Assembly: GCA_905211615.1 (NCBI GenBank)
Contig: CAJMBB010000065.1
Location: forward strand, 1-10,558
Source: an uncultured Collinsella sp.
Lineage (GTDB): Bacteria; Actinomycetota; Coriobacteriia; Coriobacteriales; Coriobacteriaceae
Direction of reading: 5' to 3'
DNA length: 10,558 nucleotides
Shown here: positions 5,009-10,558 of the stretch, piece after piece
How positions within the stretch are numbered: the stretch's first letter is position 1
Layout of the letters: each line of letters opens with the position of its first letter
Notes under the pieces: generated by a model
Database searches by the model: none
What the model was told of the DNA's origin: nothing
Seen by the model: the letters and a program-made list of their open reading frames with translations, nothing else
Translations under genes and position numbers: made by a program

Positions 5009-6815
5009 AACCCTCATGGGCAGCATCCGCGACTATATGAAAGTCACCGTTGCCACGCCATTGCTCGTGCTTGGCGAGGTGCTCTGCGAGATGCTGATTC
5101 CATTTATCACCGCCAACCTGATCGACGCTATCAAAGACGGCGCCACCGTAGCCGAGATGCTCCCCACCGCAGGCTTTTTGGTGCTCATCGCGCTGACGTC
5201 GCTTGCTTTTGGCGCCGCTGCCGGCGTTACCTGCAGCCATGCGAGCTGCGGCTTCGCCAAGAATCTGCGTCACGACCTGTTCTACAAGATCCAGACGTTC
5301 AGCTTTGCTAACATCGATGAGTTCTCGAGCTCCTCGCTCGTCACGCGCCTGACCACCGACATCAACAACGTTCAGCAGGCCTTTATGATGATCATCCGTA
5401 TCGCCGTGCGCGCGCCGCTGGTATTGATCTTCGCCTTTACCATGGCGTTTATCATGGGCGGCAGCGTCGCCATGGTCTACCTGGTCATCATTCCGCTGCT
5501 GGGCTTTGGACTGTTCTTTATCATCTTTAAGGTGCGCCCCATCTTCTCGCGCGTGTTCCACAAGTACGACGCCCTTAACGAGTCCGTCGAGGAAAACGTC
5601 ACCGGCATGCGCGTGGTCAAGAGCTATGTGCGCGAAGACTTTGAGAAGGAGAAGTTCGCGACCGCCGCACGCGACGTCCAGATGGACTTCACCCGCGCCG
5701 AGAAGCTGCTCGCCTTTAACAACCCCATGATGAACATCTGCGTCAACGGCGCGTTTGTCGTCATCATCTACCTGGGCTCCAAGCTCATCATCACGAGCCA
5801 GGGAACGCTGTTCGACGTAGGCCAGCTCTCCTCGATCTTTACCTATGGCTTCCAGATCCTTATGAGCCTGATGCAGCTGTCGATGATCTTTGTCATGGTG
5901 ACCATGGCCGACGAATCGGCACACCGCATTACCGAGGTGCTGGCCGCCGAGCCCACAATCGCCGATCCCGCCGAGCCCGTGCTCGAGGTTGCCGACGGCT
6001 CCATCGACTTTGACCACGTGAGCTTTAAGTATTCCGCGCATGCGAAGCGCCAGGCGCTCGACGATATCGACCTGCACATTAAGAGCGGCGAGACCATCGG
6101 CATCATCGGCGGTACCGGCTCGGCCAAGTCCACGCTCGTAAACCTCATCGCCCGCCTGTACGACGCCACCGAGGGCACCGTGCGCGTAGGCGGCATGGAC
6201 GTGCGCGACTACGACCTGGACGCACTGCGCCACCAGGTCGCCATGGTGCTGCAGAAAAACGTGCTGTTTAGCGGCACCATCGCCGAGAATCTGCGCTGGG
6301 GCGACCCGAACGCCACCGACGAGGAAGTCCGCGAGGCGGCACATCTGGCCTGCGCCGATGAGTTTGTCGACGGCTTCCCCAAGGGCTACGACACCTGGAT
6401 CGAGCAGGGCGGCTCCAATGTCTCGGGCGGTCAGAAGCAGCGCCTGTGCATTGCGCGTGCCCTGCTGCGTCGCCCCAAGATCTTGATCCTGGACGACTCC
6501 ACCAGCGCCGTCGACACCAAGACCGACGCCAAGATTCGCGCAGGGCTGGCAAGCTATCTGCCTAACACGACCAAGCTCATCATCGCCCAGCGCATTAGCT
6601 CCGTGCAGGATGCAGACCGCATCATCGTCATGGAGGGTGGCCGCATCGCGCAGATCGGCAACCATGACGAGCTGCTTAAGACAAGCGAGATCTACCGCGA
6701 GACCTTTACCTCGCAAAACAAGATGTCTGCCGAGGGCGAAGGAGCCGTCGAGGCCGACACCGAGGCATCCGCAACGCAAGCTCAGACCCAGGAAGGAGGC
6801 GAGGCACATGAGTAA
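5001..6815 (+). CDS. heterodimeric ABC exporter, subunit with degenerate ATP-site residues (TM287/LmrC/BmrC-like)
   Basis: A 604-residue half-transporter: six membrane segments in residues 15-305, then a nucleotide-binding domain from about 334 to 572. Walker A is GGTGSAKST (370-378), with Ala375 in place of the usual Gly before Lys376; this variant is known to me from Firmicute exporters. The Q-loop is Gln418 and the signature VSGGQ (474-478) is intact. Walker B ILILDD has Asp499 where catalytic Glu is expected, and the switch His is Gln530 (IIAQRIS). These two changes mark the half that supplies the degenerate ATP site in heterodimeric exporters. The intact signature should complete the catalytic site formed with the partner's Walker motifs. 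A charged, low-complexity tail (573-604) follows. GGGAGG at 4989-4994 precedes the start ideally; the gene overlaps both neighbours by 8 nt. The substrate is unknown, with multidrug export most likely from the MarR context. Confidence 0.93.
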   Translation: MIKTLMGSIRDYMKVTVATPLLVLGEVLCEMLIPFITANLIDAIKDGATVAEMLPTAGFLVLIALTSLAFGAAAGVTCSHASCGFAKNLRHDLFYKIQTFSFANIDEFSSSSLVTRLTTDINNVQQAFMMIIRIAVRAPLVLIFAFTMAFIMGGSVAMVYLVIIPLLGFGLFFIIFKVRPIFSRVFHKYDALNESVEENVTGMRVVKSYVREDFEKEKFATAARDVQMDFTRAEKLLAFNNPMMNICVNGAFVVIIYLGSKLIITSQGTLFDVGQLSSIFTYGFQILMSLMQLSMIFVMVTMADESAHRITEVLAAEPTIADPAEPVLEVADGSIDFDHVSFKYSAHAKRQALDDIDLHIKSGETIGIIGGTGSAKSTLVNLIARLYDATEGTVRVGGMDVRDYDLDALRHQVAMVLQKNVLFSGTIAENLRWGDPNATDEEVREAAHLACADEFVDGFPKGYDTWIEQGGSNVSGGQKQRLCIARALLRRPKILILDDSTSAVDTKTDAKIRAGLASYLPNTTKLIIAQRISSVQDADRIIVMEGGRIAQIGNHDELLKTSEIYRETFTSQNKMSAEGEGAVEADTEASATQAQTQEGGEAHE

Positions 6816-8727
6816 GGCAACGACCGCCGAGCGCGCTCTCAACCGCAAGGGTGGCACCATGTCGCGCCTCATCAAGACGCTCTTTGGCTTCTACCCGGTG
6901 CTTTTGTCCCTCGTCGTCGCCGGCGTGGTGCTCTGCGCCATCATCAACTCCATCGGCGCGACCTTCCTTCAGAGCGCCCTGCAGATTATTAGCGAATCGT
7001 GGCAGTCGGGCGATTGGGAAGCCGCACAGCCCAAGATCGCACAGCTCGTGACCACCCTCGCCTGCATCTACGGCGTCGGCATCCTATCCTCGCTGTTCTG
7101 GAACCGCGCCATGGCCATCGTCACGCAGGGCTCGCTCGAGAAGCTGCGCGAGAAGATGTTCAACCGCATGCAGGACCTGCCGATTCGCTACTTCGACACG
7201 CACCAGCGCGGCGACATCATGAGCCACTACACCAACGACATCGACACGCTGCGTCAGATGATCAGCCAGTCGCTGCCCAACCTGCTCATGACGACTATCG
7301 TCATCGTCACGGTGTTCTTTATCATGCTGTACTACAGCGTGTGGATGTGCCTGGTCATTGTGGCCGGCGTCGCCTTTATGACCTTTATGACCAAGCTGCT
7401 CGGCTCCAACTCCGCGCGCTTCTTCATTGCGCAGCAGACCGAGCTCGGCGTGGTCGAGGGCCATATCGAGGAAGTCATGAACGGCCAGAAGGTCGTCAAG
7501 GCATTCTGCCACGAGTCTGCCGCCGAGGCCGATTTTGACGAGCGCAACGAAAAGCTCTTCGAGGTCTCGCAGAAGGCCAACATGTACGCCAACATCCTCA
7601 TGCCCATCCTTATGAACCTGGGCAACCTGCTCTACGTGCTGGTGGCCCTTGCCGGCGGCATTTTCCTGGCACTGGGCGTGCCCAACCTGAGCATCTCGGG
7701 CATGGCGCTGTCCATCGCCGTCGTGGTGCCGTTCCTCAACATGACCAAACAGTTCTGCGGACAGATCGGTCAGATCTCGCAGCAGATCAACGCCGTGGTC
7801 ATGGGCCTCGCCGGCGCCGACCGTATCTTTGAGCTCATCGACGAGGAGCCCGAAGCCGACGAAGGCTATGTGACGCTCGTCAACGCGCAGGTCAACCCCG
7901 ATACCTGGCAGCTCGAGGAGGCCGACCACCACACCGGCATGTGGGCGTGGAAACATCCGCACCGTGCAACCGGCGAGGTCGAGTACGTGCCACTGCGTGG
8001 CGATCTGGTCATGGACAACGTCGACTTTGGCTACACGCCCGACCACGAGGTGCTGCACGGCGTGTCCGTGTTTGCCAAGCCGGGCCAGAAGGTCGCGTTT
8101 GTCGGCGCCACCGGTGCCGGTAAGACGACCATCACCAACCTCATCAACCGTTTCTATGACATCGCCGACGGCAAGATCCGCTACGACGGCATCAACGTCA
8201 ACAAGATCCGCAAGGCCGATCTGCGCCGCTCGCTGGGCGTGGTGCTGCAGGACGTGAACCTGTTCACCGGCACCGTGATGGATAACATCCGCTACGGCAA
8301 CCTGGACGCTACCGACGAGGAGTGCATCGCGGCGGCCAAGCTCGCGGGCGCCGACGACTTTATCACCCGCCTGCCCGACGGCTACGACACCATGCTCACC
8401 GGCAACGGCGCGCAGCTGTCGCAGGGCCAGCGCCAGCTGATTTCAATCGCACGCGCTGCCGTCGCCGATCCGCCGGCAATGATTCTGGACGAGGCCACGA
8501 GCTCCATCGACACCCGCACCGAGGCTATCGTGCAAGCGGGCATGGATAAGCTCATGGAAGGTCGCACGACGTTTGTCATCGCGCACCGCCTGTCCACCGT
8601 GCGCAACTCCGACGCGATCATCTGCCTGGACCACGGCCGCATCATCGAGCGCGGCAACCACGACGAGCTGATCGCCAAGCGCGGGTATTACTACCAGCTC
8701 TACACCGGAGCGTTTGAGCTGGAGTAG
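6808..8727 (+). CDS. heterodimeric ABC exporter, catalytic-site subunit (TM288/LmrD/BmrD-like)
   Basis: A 639-residue half-transporter that pairs with the product of the gene before it. After a short basic N terminus it has six membrane segments between about 25 and 320, a long linker of roughly 50 residues (350-400) containing HHTGMWAWKHPH, and a nucleotide-binding domain from about 400 to 632. Walker A GATGAGKTT (433-441), Gln481, Walker B AMILDE with catalytic Glu562, and His593 in IAHRLSTV are all canonical. The signature is LSQGQ (537-541) instead of LSGGQ, as in TM288. So this subunit carries the competent Walker A/B and switch His but a degenerate signature, complementary to its partner. 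I chose ATG 6808 because AAGGAGG (6793-6799) stands 8 nt before it; the frame extends further upstream only inside the preceding gene. The 8-nt overlap (ATGAGTAA) indicates coupled, equal synthesis. A strong terminator follows. Confidence 0.94.
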   Translation: MSKATTAERALNRKGGTMSRLIKTLFGFYPVLLSLVVAGVVLCAIINSIGATFLQSALQIISESWQSGDWEAAQPKIAQLVTTLACIYGVGILSSLFWNRAMAIVTQGSLEKLREKMFNRMQDLPIRYFDTHQRGDIMSHYTNDIDTLRQMISQSLPNLLMTTIVIVTVFFIMLYYSVWMCLVIVAGVAFMTFMTKLLGSNSARFFIAQQTELGVVEGHIEEVMNGQKVVKAFCHESAAEADFDERNEKLFEVSQKANMYANILMPILMNLGNLLYVLVALAGGIFLALGVPNLSISGMALSIAVVVPFLNMTKQFCGQIGQISQQINAVVMGLAGADRIFELIDEEPEADEGYVTLVNAQVNPDTWQLEEADHHTGMWAWKHPHRATGEVEYVPLRGDLVMDNVDFGYTPDHEVLHGVSVFAKPGQKVAFVGATGAGKTTITNLINRFYDIADGKIRYDGINVNKIRKADLRRSLGVVLQDVNLFTGTVMDNIRYGNLDATDEECIAAAKLAGADDFITRLPDGYDTMLTGNGAQLSQGQRQLISIARAAVADPPAMILDEATSSIDTRTEAIVQAGMDKLMEGRTTFVIAHRLSTVRNSDAIICLDHGRIIERGNHDELIAKRGYYYQLYTGAFELE

Positions 8728-8779
8728 CTCAAAACAGCCCCTACGCGCAGTCTTTTCTCGCAGCCTAAAAAGAAGTGGT

Positions 8780-8814
8780 GAGGCCCTGGCCGTTTGGCCA
8801 GGGCCTCGTTTTGT
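8780..8814 (+). terminator. rho-independent terminator, probably bidirectional
   Basis: GAGGCCCTGGCC (8780-8791) pairs perfectly with GGCCAGGGCCTC (8796-8807) around GTTT, followed by GTTTTGT. It lies about 50 nt after the ABC operon. On the minus strand the stem is followed by ACCACTTCTTTTT, so it may also end the convergent LysR transcript. Confidence 0.9.
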
Positions 8815-8855
8815 AAGGGCGGCAAAAGTAGTCAAAAAGCCCCGTCCCAAATGAG

Positions 8856-9734
8856 CTATTTGAGAAGCTGAGCCATGGCGTTGACAAATTTTTGGACTTG
8901 AAGGGTGGGCTCGAGCGGGTAGTGCAGAAAGACCGGCACCTCGCGGCCGCACAGGAACGGCACGCCCACAAAGGCAGGGTGCACGCCCGACCATGCGCCG
9001 CAGGTGAGCACCGCGTCGCCCTTTTCCTCGGCTTCGTTAAAGAGCGCAAAGTCGAAGCTATCCACATCGATCACGTCCACGCCGCCGTCGGCCAAAAGGT
9101 CGATGCGTAGGCTGTCCATGGCGTCGTTGCCGTGGCGCAGCACGCGCAGACGCATACCCTCCAGGTCGGCAACCGTGATGCGATTCTTGCGCGCCAGCGG
9201 GCTCGTGCGCGGCAGGTCGATATAAAACGGCACGTTGACGATGCGGAGCTTTTGGCAGGCGTCGCCCCAGCGCGGGGTCGAAAAACTCGACTGCACTACA
9301 TCCACCTCGCGGCCCAAGCTGCGCATGACGGATTCGCGCTCGTCATAGAGATCGCTTACCGGCACGATCTCAAATCGCAGCGACGGTTCCAGATCGTGGA
9401 TGCCCGACCACATCGACAGCGTTTGGCGCCCCGGGCACATCATAGACACGCCCAGGCGCACGGCACCGCCATCGCCCGCCGCGTGTCGGGCACGGCGTAG
9501 CGCGTCCTCGGACTGGCGCATGATCGAGCGCGCGTCGTCCACCAGCAGAGCACCCGCCGGCGTCACCTTGACGCCCGAGTGCGAGCGCTCGAACAACGTG
9601 ATACCAAACTCGGCCTCAAATCCCGACACCTGTTTGACGAGCGCCGGAGTTGACACGCGCAATTTTGCCGCCGCACGCGAGAAGCTCCCCAGCTCCGCGG
9701 CGGCCGATATGGCCTCAAGTCGTCGATCGTACAC
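8856..9734 (-). CDS. LysR family transcriptional regulator
   Basis: A 292-residue regulator of typical LysR length. The N-terminal winged helix-turn-helix covers about residues 3-62: RRLEAISAAAELGSFSRAAA (4-23), then STPALVKQVSGFE (28-40), and the wing LFERSHSGVKVTPAG (47-61). A linker helix (65-88) leads to an effector-binding domain from about residue 91 to the end, of the periplasmic-binding-protein fold; the ligand cannot be read from the sequence. The start is GTG at 9734, supported by GGGAG six nucleotides upstream. LysR proteins commonly control a divergent neighbour and themselves, and here a dehydrogenase gene starts 234 nt away in the opposite direction with a palindrome between them. 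A -10-like TATATT lies on the minus strand at 9810-9805, without a clear -35. The 3' end is convergent with the ABC operon and shares its terminator. Confidence 0.92.
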   Translation of the reverse strand: MYDRRLEAISAAAELGSFSRAAAKLRVSTPALVKQVSGFEAEFGITLFERSHSGVKVTPAGALLVDDARSIMRQSEDALRRARHAAGDGGAVRLGVSMMCPGRQTLSMWSGIHDLEPSLRFEIVPVSDLYDERESVMRSLGREVDVVQSSFSTPRWGDACQKLRIVNVPFYIDLPRTSPLARKNRITVADLEGMRLRVLRHGNDAMDSLRIDLLADGGVDVIDVDSFDFALFNEAEEKGDAVLTCGAWSGVHPAFVGVPFLCGREVPVFLHYPLEPTLQVQKFVNAMAQLLK

Positions 9735-9833
9735 GTCAATCTCCCGTTTCCAGACGTATGGCCATGCACTGCCGAAGGGGGTCTTTTTGGCAGGTCACAG
9801 ACTCAATATAAGGACACATTGTCTTGCGAGCTA

Positions 9834-9848
9834 TAAACCATTGGTTTA
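9834..9848. promoter_or_regulatory. candidate LysR operator (15-bp palindrome)
   Basis: TAAACCA-T-TGGTTTA is a perfect palindrome with 7-bp arms around one base, about midway between the divergent LysR and dehydrogenase genes. LysR-type sites are short interrupted dyads of similar size in such regions. The link to this regulator is positional inference. Confidence 0.5.
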
Positions 9849-9870
9849 CGCCATTCTAACAAATATGCAA

Positions 9871-9899
9871 TTCACCTGCGTAAATGCAAAGCATACGAT
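9871..9899 (+). promoter_or_regulatory. weak candidate promoter of the dehydrogenase gene
   Basis: TTCACC (9871-9876) and TACGAT (9894-9899) are 17 nt apart; each matches four of six consensus bases. It lies 23 bp downstream of the candidate LysR palindrome, where an activator could contact polymerase. ACCTGCG occurs at 9874-9880 and again at 9901-9907. The call is tentative. Confidence 0.3.
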
Positions 9900-9915
9900 A
9901 ACCTGCGAAAACCAC

Positions 9916-9942
9916 GTGGGTCGATTAATGGGAACGACCCAC
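9916..9942 (+). repeat. 8-bp-arm inverted repeat in the dehydrogenase leader
   Basis: GTGGGTCG (9916-9923) pairs exactly with CGACCCAC (9935-9942), with an 11-nt spacer; the left arm overlaps the palindrome CCACGTGG (9912-9919). It ends 12 nt before the ribosome binding site GAAGGG (9955-9960). It could be an operator or an RNA hairpin in the leader. Confidence 0.5.
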
Positions 9943-9968
9943 AGGGAGGCACAAGAAGGGAAGTTCCT

Positions 9969-10558
9969 ATGAGCAACTGGCTTAAGCTCGAGGGCGATGT
10001 CTGCGCCGTGACCGGTGCACTCGGCGGTATGGGCGTCGAGATTTGCCGCGAGTTCGCCCGCAACGGCGCCAACGTCGTCCTGCTCGACCTGGACGAGGAA
10101 AAGGTCAAGGCCGCAGCCGCTGACCTCGCCGCTGAGTTTGGCATCCACGCCGAGGGCTACAAGATGAACGCCACCGACGAGGCCGAGGTTCAGGCTGCCG
10201 TCGACGCCACCATCGCCAACTTCGGCCGTGTCGACGTCCTCGTCAACACCGCCGGTATCCTGCGCTTCGCCGCCATGGAGGACCTGTCGCTCTCCGACTG
10301 GAACGAGGTCATCAACGTCAACCTCACCGGCTACTTCATCACCTCGCAGCGCTTTGGTCGCGAGATGATCAAGGCCGGCCAGGGTCGCCTGGTGCACATC
10401 TCGACCGTCGCCAGCCACTCTCCCGAGACGTTCTCGGGCGCGTACAGCTCCACCAAGGCCGGCGTCAACCTCGACGCGATCGGTCTGATGGGCCGCATCA
10501 TCAAGCAGACCGCAGAGCTGACAAAGGACAACGACTCCATGGGCTGCTCCAAGCTGGT
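9969..10558 (+). CDS. short-chain dehydrogenase/reductase, 5' part, chimeric at its 3' end and running off the window
   Basis: The first ~165 codons encode a classical short-chain dehydrogenase, a cytoplasmic NAD(P)-dependent oxidoreductase. The cofactor motif is TGALGGMG (15-22); Asp40 at the end of the second strand (VVLLD) suggests a preference for NAD; NTAG (93-96) replaces the usual NNAG; Asn116 or Asn118 lies in NVNLTG; the YxxxK pair is Tyr159 and Lys163. The residue 13 positions before the tyrosine, normally the catalytic Ser, is Thr146, with Ser145 beside it. The N-terminal WLKLEG resembles sugar-alcohol-type dehydrogenases, but the substrate is not determinable. From about residue 160 to 167 onward the frame no longer fits a dehydrogenase and instead matches the UPF0210/PFL family (separate entry). 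The start ATG has GAAGGG (9955-9960) eight nucleotides upstream. The frame is open at the window end. Confidence 0.85.
   Translation, partial: MSNWLKLEGDVCAVTGALGGMGVEICREFARNGANVVLLDLDEEKVKAAAADLAAEFGIHAEGYKMNATDEAEVQAAVDATIANFGRVDVLVNTAGILRFAAMEDLSLSDWNEVINVNLTGYFITSQRFGREMIKAGQGRLVHISTVASHSPETFSGAYSSTKAGVNLDAIGLMGRIIKQTAELTKDNDSMGCSKL
10446..10558 (+). other. internal fragment of a UPF0210/PFL (DUF711) family protein fused in frame to the dehydrogenase
   Basis: The last ~37 codons encode residues such as GVNLDAIGLMGRIIKQTAEL and then DSMGCSKLV. From memory, UPF0210/PFL family proteins contain a GSTKSGINM segment followed by an MGRIIKETA helix and an MGVAKLVVFAN strand, in this order and spacing. 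A dehydrogenase would instead continue into an ALTKSLAxE-type helix. Both families have a Ser-Ser/Gly-Ser-Thr-Lys-Ala/Ser-Gly stretch, and the switch occurs there (codons at 10446-10469). Either a join at a short shared sequence during assembly or a real recombination would explain it. Confidence 0.7.

Noticed and set aside
6610..6807. Earlier start of the second ABC subunit within the preceding gene
   Set aside because: Those 66 codons give a basic, Arg-rich stretch unlike the family, whereas ATG 6808 has AAGGAGG at ideal spacing.
4932..6875. A 647-codon open frame on the minus strand
   Set aside because: It lies antisense to the first ABC exporter gene, is rich in Ala, Asp, His and Gly, has no motifs or ribosome binding site, and arises from third-position GC bias of the real gene.
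7084..8058. A 324-codon minus-strand open frame
   Set aside because: It is antisense to the second ABC subunit with the same biased composition and no recognisable domain.
9969..10558. Collinsella 7-beta-hydroxysteroid dehydrogenase
   Set aside because: The N-terminal sequence and cofactor loop (TGALGGMG, with Asp after the second strand) do not match what I recall of that enzyme; no bile-acid context is visible.
1..10558. tRNA, rRNA, riboswitch, prophage or integrase
   Set aside because: I saw no cloverleaf, rRNA-like stretch, recognisable riboswitch core, integrase or phage structural gene on either strand.

Overview
The window looks like chromosomal DNA of a high-GC gut actinobacterium, most likely a Coriobacteriia member close to Collinsella. 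That placement is an inference from GC- and C-ending codon use, the gene families, and the small palindromes of the GTGACAAAGG...CCTTTGTCAC type between genes. I ran no database search.

Layout: (1) 1-1295, plus strand: the C-terminal half of an MFS transporter whose 5' part is missing, then a complete low-molecular-weight protein tyrosine phosphatase. (2) 1296-1479: a convergent intergenic region with a long imperfect inverted repeat, an orphan third copy of one arm, and a 13-bp-stem palindrome. (3) 1480-2841, minus: an AAA_14/DUF4143 ATPase, more AT-rich than its neighbours. Its leader holds three direct repeats at an exact 33-bp period, and a palindrome of the same sequence class lies on each side of the gene. 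(4) 3026-4172, minus: a pyridoxal/pyridoxamine kinase and a Cys/His-rich TIGR04076-type protein, overlapping by 8 nt. (5) 4173-4501: a 329-nt divergent intergenic region with hairpins, a strong promoter and a candidate MarR operator. (6) 4502-8727, plus: a MarR regulator and both halves of a heterodimeric ABC exporter of the TM287/288, LmrCD, BmrCD type, each junction overlapping by 8 nt, ending at a strong terminator that probably works in both directions. (7) 8856-9734, minus: a LysR-type regulator, divergent from (8) 9969-10558, plus: the start of a short-chain dehydrogenase.

The best understood unit is the MarR-ABC-ABC operon. The promoter overlaps an inverted repeat, so the MarR protein probably represses its own operon and releases it when a toxic compound binds. 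The two ABC proteins then form one exporter with one catalytic and one degenerate ATP site; the residue differences that define this asymmetry are all visible. The LysR gene and the dehydrogenase look like a regulator-target pair, with a 15-bp palindrome between them.

Both window ends look chimeric. The last ~90-110 bases stay in the dehydrogenase frame but encode a segment of an unrelated family (UPF0210/PFL, DUF711), joined where both families share a Ser-Thr-Lys-Ala-Gly-Val-Asn-like stretch. At the start, the MFS frame stops making sense upstream of about position 48. This could be assembly error near contig ends or real recombination; the sequence alone cannot decide, and the two outer genes should not be taken at face value. 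I did not find a convincing new defence or mobile system. The least explained regions are the ATPase gene with its 33-bp repeats and paired palindromes, and the long inverted repeat beside it.
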